A program made the position numbers and the translations under genes. From the NCBI GenBank assembly GCA_017303475.1, contig JAFLBO010000006.1:154851-218850 (forward strand): a stretch of DNA of 64,000 nt, given 5' to 3'. Source of the stretch: Chitinophagales bacterium (GTDB taxonomy: Bacteria; Bacteroidota; Bacteroidia; Chitinophagales; Saprospiraceae). The number at the start of each line of letters is the position of its first letter. The first letter of the stretch is position 1. The notes below the pieces were generated by a model that worked only from the letters and a program-made list of their open reading frames with translations, did not search any database and was not told the DNA's origin. Below, piece by piece: positions 15,831 through 25,104 of the stretch.

Positions 15831-18800
15831 ATGGTACGTTCTTTACTATTAACATTTGCGATGCTCCTGATGGGTGCAGCCGTCGCAATGGCTCAGTCAA
15901 CGACTACGTTGACGGGTACCATTACAGACGGCAACGAGCCCCTCATCGGAGCAACCGTGAAGGTACTGAAAGGCACATCCTTTGTGCGAGGCGCCGTCAC
16001 AGACTACAACGGGGAGTACCGTGTCAATCTCGACCCCGGCACTTATGATGTGGAATTCTCTTACACGGGCTTCCAGGCGCAAAAAATTACCGGCGTCAGG
16101 GTTCTGGGTGGACAAATCACCACGCAAAATGTGACCATGTCCAACTCAACCGTGCTGGAAGAGGTGGAGATCATTGCCTATAAAGTGCCTCTGATCGAGC
16201 AAGACCAAACATCCAGTGGTCAAACGCTCACTTCTGAACAAATCAAAAACCTGCCTACCCGTAGTGTAAACACCATCGTGGCAACCACCGTGGGTGCTAC
16301 CTCTATCGATGGTGGCGACGTGAACATCAAAGGTGCTCGTTCCAATGGTACCGACTACTACATTGATGGTATCCGGGTGTCTGGAGGTGTTCCTCCGGTT
16401 CAGGATTTTGAGCAAATTTCGGTAATCACTTCCGGTGTAGGCGCTGAAATCGGCGACTTGACCGGTGGTTTCATCTCTGGTACTACAAAAGGTCCAGCCG
16501 GTGAATTCCATGGCGGTATCGATGTGGAAAACTCCAAAGGCCTCGACGCCTTCGGTTACCTCCTCGCTACAGCTAACGTCAGCGGCCCGATCATCAAAAA
16601 AAAGCTGGCCGACGGCAAAACCCGTACCGTGCTCGGTTTCCGTCTCTCTGGTCAGTACCTTACCAGAAACGAAGACGACCCTCCGGCACTTCCTGTGTAC
16701 CGTGCTAAAGAAAGCGTGATTGCCCAACTGGAGCAACACCCGATCACCCGCCTCGGTAACAACCTGGTAAACAGCGCGGAATACCTGACCAACAACGATG
16801 TTGATCGTCTCAAGGCTCGTCCTTACCAGACTGCGTCTAACCTCGACCTGAATGGTAAAATCGACATGAAGCTGACCAGCAATATCGATATCAGCCTGAC
16901 AGGTACTTACACTGATAACCGAGACCTCGTAGACGGCGGCGGTGAACTTCAGGAAGCCGGCTGGTTCCTGCTGAACGCACACAACAACCCAACCAACTTC
17001 GGCAACACCTACCGCGGTAACTTCCGTTTCCGTCACCGTTTGGGTAACACTGAAGCCATTAAGCCAGACAATGGCAGCAGCAAACGTGTGAGTATCAGCA
17101 ATGCCAGCTACCAGCTGCAATTTGCTTACGAGCGCAACACCAGCAGAACCTACGACAAGCGTCACAAAGATCGTTTGTTCGACTACGGTTATGTAGGTAA
17201 GTTTGAAACCATTCAGGCTCCAATTGCAGAGCCAAACGATGACGCAGTTTGGACCCACGTGGGTAACAACGATCGTTTCATTCGCTACACCCCCGGAGGA
17301 ATCAACCCTGTGCTGGAAGCATATAATGAATTTGCGGTAAAAGATGAGGAAGCCATCGCAGCTTCCCTTTTCCCTGCAGAATTGACCTTCCTGACCCGTA
17401 ACGGTTTCGTTTCCGACGTATATAACGATGTGTGGGGCGGCATGTACTCCAACGTAGGCCTCTCCTTCAACCGTTTTGAAAAATCAGAAAACGATATCGC
17501 AACCCTGAATGCTACGGTTAACTTTGACCTGAAACTGGGTAAAACCGGTACACACAACATTCAGTTCGGTTTGTTGAACGAACAACGCACCAACCGTTTC
17601 TACCGCGTTGCTCCCAACTCGCTCTACCTCTGGGCCTCTCAGTATGCCAACATCCACTTCAATGGATTGGATACTTCGCAGGTAATTGATACCATGTACT
17701 TTGATCCTCCAGGTGTAGACGTGCCACTCCACCCATATGCAACGGTAGATCTGCCGGAAAACCGCTTCTACCGTGCAGTACGTGAATCTTTGGGGGTCCC
17801 ACTCAATGAATGGGTAAACGTAAACGCCCTGACTCCTGACCAGCTCAGCCTCTCCATGTTCTCCCCACGGGAACTGATGGACCAGGGCCTGGTTAGCTAC
17901 TATGGCTACGACTACCTGGGTAACCGCACCAGCGAAGGTATTACCTTCAACGACTTCTTCAGAAGCCGCGCTATCGACAACGTACGCGACTTCCCGAATG
18001 CGCCGCTGCGCCCACTGTACCAGGCTGCCTGGTTGAAAGACAAGTTCACTTTCAACAAAATGATCTTCAGCCTTGGTGTACGCGTAGAACGTTTCGACCT
18101 GAATACCAAAGTGTTGAAAGATCCTTACTCCCTGTACCGTATTATGGATGCCAAAACATTCTATGAAACGGTTCCAACAAGTGCTGATCGTCCAAACACC
18201 ATCGGCGACGACTTCAAAGTGTATACTGCCAGCGAGCAGGATAACACCATTACAGCTTTCCGTAACGGCGATACCTGGTACTTCCCAGACGGTCGTCAGG
18301 CCAACGACGGTAACGTAATCTTCGGTGGTGGTGTGGTAAACCCATACCTCTTCAACCCTGAAGAAGACGTAACAACACCAGAGTTTGACCCAAGCGGTTC
18401 ATTCGACGACTACACTCCGCAGGTGAACTGGCTGCCACGTTTGGCATTCTCGTTCCCGATTTCTGAAAAAGCAAACTTCTTTGCACACTACGACATCTTG
18501 GTACAGCGTCCGCCAAGCAACTGGGAGGTTACGCCACGTAGCTACTTCTACTTCTACCGCCCGGGTACCAAAAACAACGCAAATCTGTTGCCAGAGCGCG
18601 TAGTAGACTATGAAGTTGGTTTCCAGCAGGAGTTGAACAAGCGTTCTGCTATCAAATTCTCTGCTTACTACCGCGAATTCCGCGATATGATCCAGCGTCG
18701 TACCATCCTGTTCGTACCAGTTATTGGTAGCTACGACACATATGGTAACATCGACTTTGCAACGGTTAAGGGCTTCACCTGGCAGTACGACCTGCGTCGT

Positions 18801-19463
18801 ACCAAAAACGTTGAGCTGCGTATTGCCTACACCCTGCAGTTTGCAGACGGTACCGGTTCCGACTCTGAATCACAGCGTGGTTTGACTCAGCGTGGTAACG
18901 TTCGTTACCTGTTCCCACTGAACTACGACGAGCGTCATAACCTGAACACAACCATCGACTATCGTTTTGATGGAGGTAAAGCTTACACTGGTCCGATCAT
19001 TGCCGGCAAAAAAATCCTGGCTGATTTTGGTGTAAACCTCATCGCCACGGCCGCTTCCGGTCGTCCATACACACAGAAATTCCGTCCGGCTCGTTTCGGT
19101 GCAAACGGTACCGTTGGTTCCGTGAACGGCAGCCGCCTTCCATGGCGTTTCAACCTGGATTTCCGTGTAGACAAAACATTCCGTCTGAATCAAAAAGCGA
19201 AAAAACCGCTTGACCTCAACGTTTATTTCCGTGTCGCCAACCTTTTGAATCGCCTGAACGTCTTAGGAGTATATGCGGCTACTGGTTCTCCAACTGATGA
19301 TGGTTACCTCAGCATTCCTGATGGAAAGCAAATAGTTGATCAGGTAGAACAATCAGGCTTGAACCCACAGGCTTACCTGGATTCATACTCCTGGTTGGTA
19401 CGTAACCCTAACAACTTCGCACTTCCACGTCGCGTGTTCCTGGGGGCTTCGTTCACCTTCTAA
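15831..19463 (+). CDS. TonB-dependent-receptor-like outer-membrane barrel
   Basis: 1210 residues. Signal peptide (about 1-21) is followed by a carboxypeptidase-regulatory-like domain (TLTGTITDGNEPLIGATVKV, about 25-105). A plug domain follows with VNIKGARSNGTDYYIDGIRV and VITSGVGAEIGDLTGGFI (about 130-220), then a long beta-barrel ending in an aromatic residue (VFLGASFTF), as outer-membrane barrels do. No SusD partner follows. Instead the next genes are a large surface protein and a PorV/PorQ-like protein. Codon use is strongly biased to CGT/CGC, GGT and AAC, implying high expression. Whether it imports anything is unclear; it may serve assembly of the following protein. Confidence 0.85.
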   Translation: MVRSLLLTFAMLLMGAAVAMAQSTTTLTGTITDGNEPLIGATVKVLKGTSFVRGAVTDYNGEYRVNLDPGTYDVEFSYTGFQAQKITGVRVLGGQITTQNVTMSNSTVLEEVEIIAYKVPLIEQDQTSSGQTLTSEQIKNLPTRSVNTIVATTVGATSIDGGDVNIKGARSNGTDYYIDGIRVSGGVPPVQDFEQISVITSGVGAEIGDLTGGFISGTTKGPAGEFHGGIDVENSKGLDAFGYLLATANVSGPIIKKKLADGKTRTVLGFRLSGQYLTRNEDDPPALPVYRAKESVIAQLEQHPITRLGNNLVNSAEYLTNNDVDRLKARPYQTASNLDLNGKIDMKLTSNIDISLTGTYTDNRDLVDGGGELQEAGWFLLNAHNNPTNFGNTYRGNFRFRHRLGNTEAIKPDNGSSKRVSISNASYQLQFAYERNTSRTYDKRHKDRLFDYGYVGKFETIQAPIAEPNDDAVWTHVGNNDRFIRYTPGGINPVLEAYNEFAVKDEEAIAASLFPAELTFLTRNGFVSDVYNDVWGGMYSNVGLSFNRFEKSENDIATLNATVNFDLKLGKTGTHNIQFGLLNEQRTNRFYRVAPNSLYLWASQYANIHFNGLDTSQVIDTMYFDPPGVDVPLHPYATVDLPENRFYRAVRESLGVPLNEWVNVNALTPDQLSLSMFSPRELMDQGLVSYYGYDYLGNRTSEGITFNDFFRSRAIDNVRDFPNAPLRPLYQAAWLKDKFTFNKMIFSLGVRVERFDLNTKVLKDPYSLYRIMDAKTFYETVPTSADRPNTIGDDFKVYTASEQDNTITAFRNGDTWYFPDGRQANDGNVIFGGGVVNPYLFNPEEDVTTPEFDPSGSFDDYTPQVNWLPRLAFSFPISEKANFFAHYDILVQRPPSNWEVTPRSYFYFYRPGTKNNANLLPERVVDYEVGFQQELNKRSAIKFSAYYREFRDMIQRRTILFVPVIGSYDTYGNIDFATVKGFTWQYDLRRTKNVELRIAYTLQFADGTGSDSESQRGLTQRGNVRYLFPLNYDERHNLNTTIDYRFDGGKAYTGPIIAGKKILADFGVNLIATAASGRPYTQKFRPARFGANGTVGSVNGSRLPWRFNLDFRVDKTFRLNQKAKKPLDLNVYFRVANLLNRLNVLGVYAATGSPTDDGYLSIPDGKQIVDQVEQSGLNPQAYLDSYSWLVRNPNNFALPRRVFLGASFTF

Positions 19464-19484
19464 AGTGGATACTGAGGGTCGCAA

Positions 19485-19528
19485 ACACATCGCGGTTGTT
19501 TATCTTAGGATAAATAATCGCGATGTGT
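19485..19528 (+). promoter_or_regulatory. Intercistronic 20-bp hairpin
   Basis: The stem begins ACACATCGCG and closes with CGCGATGTGT, with 20 continuous pairs including two G-U wobbles and a TTAG loop. It sits in the 108-bp gap between the barrel gene and the surface-protein gene. No T-tract follows directly, so mRNA processing or stabilisation is likelier than termination. Confidence 0.7.
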
Positions 19529-19571
19529 ATGAGCGGTCAAACTTTTTAAAAAATTCAAAAACACAATTACC

Positions 19572-22500
19572 ATGCGTGTAAATAGACTTTGGATAATTGC
19601 TTTGCTGGCCTTAGGGGTGATGAGCCTCGAAGCCCGTGAACCGGTTGGTCGCAGAGCATTAAAAACCGTCAAAAAAGCTCAGTATCGCGATGTGTGTGCG
19701 AACTCCGAGAGTCAGATTGACCAAGCGATCAACAACGTTCGCGCTCGTCTGCTGGGTGGTGGCGACTGCTGGTGGGACCTTAACCGCGGCCGCTATATTG
19801 TACCAAAAGTAGATCCGGCTTCCGGTCAACCGGAGGTCTCTTCTATTTTTGCAGGCGCCGTTTGGCTCGGTGGTGTTGACCCGGGTAATAACCTGAAACT
19901 GGCTTGCCAGGACTACCGTAGCGACGGCCGTAACGACTTCTGGCCTGGCCCGATTTCCCTTGCCGGGGTAACCGAGTCTTTCACTTGCGCAAACTGGGAC
20001 CGCCACTTCCGCGTTACCGGTGAGGAAATCCGCAAGCACCTGGCCAATATCGCTGCAGGTAACCTCAACGAAAACGACATCCCGCGCGGTGTAAAAGGCT
20101 GGCCGGCAAAAGGAAATGAATATTTCCGCCTGGTTTGGGGCTTCGACCTCCCTTTCACTGAGCAGGCTCTGGCCGGTTTCTACGATAAAGGCCCAACTTA
20201 TGGTACTTACGAACCACTCGAGGGCGACTATCCTTCCATCGAAATCCGTGGCTGTCAGTTGGACCGCTACCCGGATGAGATGATTTTCTGGATTTACAAC
20301 GACCAGGGCGGCGGCCAGGCGCACGCACGTACCAACGGTCGTCCAATCCAGATGGAAGTTCAGGTTCAGGCGTTCGGTTACACTACCAACGACGAGCTGA
20401 ACGACATGACCTTCCAGCGCTACAAGCTGATCAACCGTGCTACCGACCGTATCGACTCCACATTCTTCGCTATGTGGGTTGACGCTGACCTTGGTTGCGA
20501 CGAAGACGACTATATTGGTTGTGACACAGCAAAAAGCCTGATGTACATCTACAACCAGGACCAGGTAGACGGTAACCCGGGTGCAACCTGCCCGAGTGGC
20601 GCCGCTACCTACGGCAATAAAATTCCAATGCTGGGTGTAGACTATTTCCGTGGTCCATTGGGTGTGCGCTCTGTTCCAGACACCAATACTGTGGATCCTA
20701 ATGACTTTATTGACGAGGAATACGAGCTGGGCATGAACTCGTTCATGTACTACAACCGTGGCGGCCTTGGGGCGCCTAGCGGTACAGTAGACCCATCTGC
20801 ACCACAGGAATACTACAACTATATTACCGGCACATGGCGTGATGGCACCCCACTCACGTACGGCGGCAGTGGTTTTAACCCTGGCGACCCAACAGCAGCA
20901 CGTATTCGTTACGCTTTCACTGAGCCACCTAATGATGTTGCAGGCTGGAGTATGTGTACGGCTAACCTGCCTTTCGGCGACCGTCGTACCCTGCAGGCTT
21001 CTGGTCCGTTCACGTTGAAACCAGGCGCTGTAAACGAGTTGATCATCGGTATTCCATGGGTTCCGGAAATTGAATATCCTTGCCCGGATATGGAGGGTCT
21101 GTTCCGCGCCGACAAACTGGCTCAGGGCCTGTTTGATAACTGTTTCGAGCTGCTCGATGGCCCGGATGCGCCAACGGTTGACTGGATTGAAATGAACGAG
21201 GAAGTTGTAGCGGTATTGACCAACAAACGCTTCCCTGAATCCAACAACTTCGTGAACGAAAACGAAGACTATGAGCAGATCGACTTCCTGGCTCCGGATG
21301 AAATCAAAAACAGCCCGGATCCGGCAGTACGTGAAACTGCCAAGTACAAATTCGAAGGATACCTGGTGTATCAGTTGAAAGACGAAAACGTATCTGCCAA
21401 AGATTTCAGCAACCCGGAAAGAGGCCGTCTGGTGTATCAGGTGGATACCAAAAACGGTATCAAAAAACTGTACAACTGGGAAGAAACACGCGACCCATCC
21501 ACCAACAAACTGGTTTATTATCCGGTATTGGCGGTTGAAGGTGCAGATCAGGGTATCCGTCACACGTTCTCCATCAAGGAAGACAAATTCGCTGCCGGTA
21601 ACGACAAGAGCCTGATCAACCACAAGAAGTACTTCTTCGCAGTGGTTGCGTATGCACACAACAACTTTGCACCACTGGATCCGTTTGCACAGCCTGTTAC
21701 GGGCCAGCAGCGTCCATACCTGGCTGGTCGCCGGAATATCGTGATCAAAACCGTTATTCCTCGTCCGGTAGTTGACCAGCGTCTGAACACCAGTTATGGT
21801 GACGGCGTGGTAATTACCCGCCTGGAAGGACAAGGTGCAGGCGGTAACTTCCTGGATCTGGATCAGGCTACCCGCGATCGTATCCTGGCTAATGGATTCG
21901 ATAGCACCCTGACTTACCAGCCAGGCCGTGGCCCGCTGACAGTAACCATCTTCAACCCGTTTGAAGTACAGGATGGTCAGTACGAAGTGGCTCTCGTAGA
22001 CGGCAATATGACCGATAACAAACTGGATGCCAACGCTCGTTGGCAGCTCCGCAAACTGCCTGACGGTCAGGTAATAGCGTCTGAAAAGACCATCGAAAAA
22101 TTAAACGAACAGGTAGTTCTGCAGTACGGCTTCTCCCTCAGTATCGCTCAAACAGGCGATCCAGGTCAAAAACTGGACGACCGAAACGGTGGTATTGGTG
22201 CAGAAGTAGAATATGCTGATCCAAATCAATCATGGTTGTTTGGTTTCCCTGACGACTTTACAGGCAATCCTTTCTTCAACTTCGTGAAGACTGGCGCACT
22301 TGAGGAAGATGAAACAGTGGATCCAAAACAAGGCTTGAGCACTCTGGGCAACGGCTGGTTTGTACCATATGTACTGGCAGACTTCGACCGTGAATCTACA
22401 GAACCTCCATACATTACTCCAGCCTGGTTCAACGCGCTGAACAATGCCGCAGTTGGTAACAAAACCGACAAGCTGCTTCAGCTCCCGAACGTGGATATCG

Positions 22501-23630
22501 TATTGACCAGCGATAAATCCAAATGGAGCCGTTGTGTGGTGGTTGAAACTGCAACCTCCTTGTTTACTGCGGATACCACCGTAGTGAATACCCAAAACAA
22601 CGGTAACAAGGGTCGCTTGAACTTTGATACCCGTTATGCGCTGTCTGTAGGCAAGACCGATGCTAACAACGACGGTTTGCCTGATCCTGACGGTGAGCTC
22701 AACCCAACCACTGCGCCTGCTAACCAGGGTATTCCTGCTGCTCAGCAAGGTCAGCCGGTTTATGGTATGAGCTGGTTCCCAGGTTATGCCATTGACGTAG
22801 AAACGGGCCGCCGTTTGAATATCTTCTTCGGTGAAAACTCCGGTTACAGAAGTTCCCTCGATCCAAACCTGACGGGCCGCGATATGATGTGGAACCCAAC
22901 AGATCAGTTTGTAAGTGAGGATCTGCCAGGTATCTGGGGTGGTGCTGTGCTGGGTGGTCATCACTGGATTTATGTGATGAATACCAACTATGACTCCTGC
23001 ACAGCGCTGCGCAAGCGTCTGACGCCTGAGTTTGGTGCAGCAGCATTGAAAGTACAACAGGTTGGACGTATCGCCTGGGCAGGTATGCTCCAGTTGGCAA
23101 CAGGCTACAAAATGAAGTCTTACAACGAAGGCCTGATCCCAACCGATACCCGCATCAAATTGCGTGTAGACAACTCATACCAAACCTGGTTTGACGACAA
23201 TAACAGCAATCTGCGTACCGGTCACCCACGCTACCAGTTCACCATTGAGGGCAGCGAACCAACTGCACTGACGGAAATCGAAGTGGAAAATGCACTCGAC
23301 TCCATCAAAATGGTTCCAAACCCATACTATGGTTTCTCTGAATACGAGACTTCACAGTTTACCAATACCGTGAAAATTACCAACCTGCCAGGTAAGTGTA
23401 AAGTAACCATTTACTCGCTGGACGGTAAGTTCATTCGTCAGTACAACCGCGACGAAACCTATATGCCATATCAGCAAATCACTCCTGCTATTGAGTGGGA
23501 TTTGAAAAACAGCAAGGGCATTCCGGTAGCGAGCGGTGTTTACCTGGTACATGTGAATGCACCAGGATTAGGCGAAAGAACCTTGAAATGGTTCGGTATA
23601 GGCCGCCAGTACGACCCCTCGGGCTTGTAA
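19572..23630 (+). CDS. Very large, codon-biased surface protein, copy 1
   Basis: 1352 residues, signal peptide about 1-21. The N-terminal part carries GGGDCWWDLNRGRYIVPKVD and IFAGAVWLGGVDPGNNLKLA, a conserved segment I associate with uncharacterised Bacteroidota surface proteins. The C-terminal region contains SIKMVPNPYYGFSEYETSQF, KVTIYSLDGKFIRQYNRD and IPVASGVYLVHVNAPG, a T9SS-sorting-like beta-sandwich. Unusually it continues past the normal end with KWFGIGRQYDPSGL. Its paralogue lies at 25105. Codons are highly biased, so the reverse strand is open for 724 codons (19659-21833). The operon context suggests export aided by the PorV-like protein. Function unknown; an abundant surface-layer or filament protein is my inference. 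Confidence 0.8.
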   Translation: MRVNRLWIIALLALGVMSLEAREPVGRRALKTVKKAQYRDVCANSESQIDQAINNVRARLLGGGDCWWDLNRGRYIVPKVDPASGQPEVSSIFAGAVWLGGVDPGNNLKLACQDYRSDGRNDFWPGPISLAGVTESFTCANWDRHFRVTGEEIRKHLANIAAGNLNENDIPRGVKGWPAKGNEYFRLVWGFDLPFTEQALAGFYDKGPTYGTYEPLEGDYPSIEIRGCQLDRYPDEMIFWIYNDQGGGQAHARTNGRPIQMEVQVQAFGYTTNDELNDMTFQRYKLINRATDRIDSTFFAMWVDADLGCDEDDYIGCDTAKSLMYIYNQDQVDGNPGATCPSGAATYGNKIPMLGVDYFRGPLGVRSVPDTNTVDPNDFIDEEYELGMNSFMYYNRGGLGAPSGTVDPSAPQEYYNYITGTWRDGTPLTYGGSGFNPGDPTAARIRYAFTEPPNDVAGWSMCTANLPFGDRRTLQASGPFTLKPGAVNELIIGIPWVPEIEYPCPDMEGLFRADKLAQGLFDNCFELLDGPDAPTVDWIEMNEEVVAVLTNKRFPESNNFVNENEDYEQIDFLAPDEIKNSPDPAVRETAKYKFEGYLVYQLKDENVSAKDFSNPERGRLVYQVDTKNGIKKLYNWEETRDPSTNKLVYYPVLAVEGADQGIRHTFSIKEDKFAAGNDKSLINHKKYFFAVVAYAHNNFAPLDPFAQPVTGQQRPYLAGRRNIVIKTVIPRPVVDQRLNTSYGDGVVITRLEGQGAGGNFLDLDQATRDRILANGFDSTLTYQPGRGPLTVTIFNPFEVQDGQYEVALVDGNMTDNKLDANARWQLRKLPDGQVIASEKTIEKLNEQVVLQYGFSLSIAQTGDPGQKLDDRNGGIGAEVEYADPNQSWLFGFPDDFTGNPFFNFVKTGALEEDETVDPKQGLSTLGNGWFVPYVLADFDRESTEPPYITPAWFNALNNAAVGNKTDKLLQLPNVDIVLTSDKSKWSRCVVVETATSLFTADTTVVNTQNNGNKGRLNFDTRYALSVGKTDANNDGLPDPDGELNPTTAPANQGIPAAQQGQPVYGMSWFPGYAIDVETGRRLNIFFGENSGYRSSLDPNLTGRDMMWNPTDQFVSEDLPGIWGGAVLGGHHWIYVMNTNYDSCTALRKRLTPEFGAAALKVQQVGRIAWAGMLQLATGYKMKSYNEGLIPTDTRIKLRVDNSYQTWFDDNNSNLRTGHPRYQFTIEGSEPTALTEIEVENALDSIKMVPNPYYGFSEYETSQFTNTVKITNLPGKCKVTIYSLDGKFIRQYNRDETYMPYQQITPAIEWDLKNSKGIPVASGVYLVHVNAPGLGERTLKWFGIGRQYDPSGL

Positions 23631-23646
23631 CGGCACTGTAGTTCAC

Positions 23647-23680
23647 AGCCAGGGCCCCGAAAAAAATCGGGGCCCTGGCT
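23647..23680 (+). promoter_or_regulatory. GC-rich intercistronic hairpin
   Basis: Perfect 14-bp stem AGCCAGGGCCCCGA with an A6 loop, between the surface-protein gene and the PorV-like gene. It lacks a downstream T-tract and is followed 31 bp later by the next start codon. It could cause partial termination or protect the upstream mRNA. Confidence 0.7.
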
Positions 23681-23711
23681 ACCCTTTCTCACACATACCT
23701 CTTCATTCGTC

Positions 23712-24752
23712 ATGAATAAAAGATATACCATTCTGATGGCTGTTGCTTGCCTGTTGGGTACAGGTGTTGCCTTTGCGGGTAACCCGGACCGCCAGGGTGA
23801 AGCAGGGGCTAACCAGTTGATCATCAATCCATGGGCACGTTGTGCAGGCCTGCACGCCATGAATACTTCCAGTATTACCGGCGCGGAAGCATTGTACCTC
23901 AATGTTGCCGGTGCAGCCCGTGTAAGCAGCACACAGATCCAGTTAGGTCATACCCGTTATATCGCCGACATCAACCTGAATGCCCTGGGCCTGGCTATGC
24001 CAATTGGTAAAGGCGGCGGCGTATTGGGTGTGAGCCTCGTAGCGATGGACCTGGGAGATTTTGACCTGACAACTACGGAAACCCCGGAAGGATCAGGCGC
24101 TACCTTTAGCCCTACCTATTTCAACATGGGCCTTTCTTATGCACACATGTTTGAAAACAAGGTGTCAGTAGGTGTTACCGCCAAAGTGGTAAACGAATCA
24201 ATCAGCAACGCTGCTGCCCGTGCCTTTGCATTGGATGCAGGTGTGCAATACGTGACCGGCGAAGACGATAACTTCAAATTCGGTATCTCTCTCCGCAACG
24301 TAGGTTCTAAAATGCGTTTCACTGGTGAAGGTTTGTCCCGTCAGTTGCCAAACCCAGGCCCGGTTCAATACAACAACACCTACTACGAGCGTACCACTGC
24401 ATATGAATTGCCTTCACAGTTGAACATTGGCGCCTCTTACGATCTGTTGCTGGGCGCTAACAACCGTTTGACTTTCATGGGTAACTTCACTTCCAACGCC
24501 TTCTCCCGCGACCAGATTGGTGGCGGTGTTGAGTTGTCTATCGGCAAAAACTTCGGTTTGCGCGCAGGTTATAAAGCCGAGCTGGATGCAGTAGAGGCTG
24601 AAGCAACCATCGACAACGGTATCAGCGGCGGCCTTAGCTTTAGCATTCCGGTGCGTAAAGGCTCCGACACCCGTCTGGGTCTGGACTACGGCTATCGCCA
24701 AACCAAAATTTTCAACGGTATCCACAACCTGGGTCTGCGTCTGGAATTCTAA
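23712..24752 (+). CDS. PorV/PorQ family outer-membrane protein
   Basis: 346 residues with a signal peptide (cleavage near VAFAG). The repeated amphipathic strands, the N-terminal INPWARCAGLHAMNTSSITG and the C-terminal LGLRLEF ending in Phe match the PorV/PorQ family of FadL-like barrels. In T9SS, PorV receives cargo from the translocon and hands it to the attachment complex; PorQ-type members act in related steps. Its place directly after a T9SS-like cargo gene suggests a dedicated partner. Codon bias matches the two upstream genes. A terminator follows. Confidence 0.85.
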   Translation: MNKRYTILMAVACLLGTGVAFAGNPDRQGEAGANQLIINPWARCAGLHAMNTSSITGAEALYLNVAGAARVSSTQIQLGHTRYIADINLNALGLAMPIGKGGGVLGVSLVAMDLGDFDLTTTETPEGSGATFSPTYFNMGLSYAHMFENKVSVGVTAKVVNESISNAAARAFALDAGVQYVTGEDDNFKFGISLRNVGSKMRFTGEGLSRQLPNPGPVQYNNTYYERTTAYELPSQLNIGASYDLLLGANNRLTFMGNFTSNAFSRDQIGGGVELSIGKNFGLRAGYKAELDAVEAEATIDNGISGGLSFSIPVRKGSDTRLGLDYGYRQTKIFNGIHNLGLRLEF

Positions 24753-24784
24753 TTCCGGCAAACCAGTTTCAGGATAAAATATCA

Positions 24785-24818
24785 GGACGTCTCTGCATTT
24801 GCGGAGACGTCCTTTTTT
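24785..24818 (+). terminator. Rho-independent terminator of the surface operon
   Basis: The stem GGACGTCTC/GAGACGTCC can extend by two G-C pairs and a wobble, and is followed by six T (24813-24818). It lies 33 bp after the PorV-like stop codon. The remaining gap 24819-25049 is AT-rich and holds no gene or clear promoter that I can see. Confidence 0.88.
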
Positions 24819-25049
24819 GTGCGCTTTAGATCTGTATATTTATCTAATATTTAAATTTATCTTCTTCATTGCCAACCTTTTATGTTGTATTTGGTGTCTA
24901 TGATAATATAAGAAAAGACACCCCGAATCTCATCTATTAACCACCGCTTAATCACTCCCATAATCTAACAAGCTGGTAGCCCACCAGGGCTGAACAAACA
25001 CGTCCATCCTCAAGGCACTGCCCTTACAGGAAAAGCCCCCTCTATACCC

Positions 25050-25103
25050 CACTCACTCATTCACTCACTCACTCATTCACTCACACACTCACTCATTCAC
25101 TCT
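25050..25103. repeat. CACT/CATT array directly before a start codon
   Basis: About 13 units of CACT/CATT end 1 bp before the ATG at 25105, replacing the usual leader. The same array lies at 13911-13964. Change in repeat number would alter the translation initiation region of the paralogous surface gene, so length-dependent expression is possible. Confidence 0.85.
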
Positions 25104-25104
25104 T

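Noticed and set aside
19659..21833. 724-codon open frame on the minus strand
   Set aside because: It lies opposite the first half of the codon-biased surface gene. The bias removes TTA, CTA and TCA codons, which would be stops on the other strand. It has no signal, no domain and Val/Ile-rich nonsense composition.
15831..24752. SusC/SusD-type polysaccharide utilisation locus
   Set aside because: There is a barrel with a carboxypeptidase-like N-terminus, but no SusD-like lipoprotein and no linked glycosidases. The following genes fit surface protein export instead.
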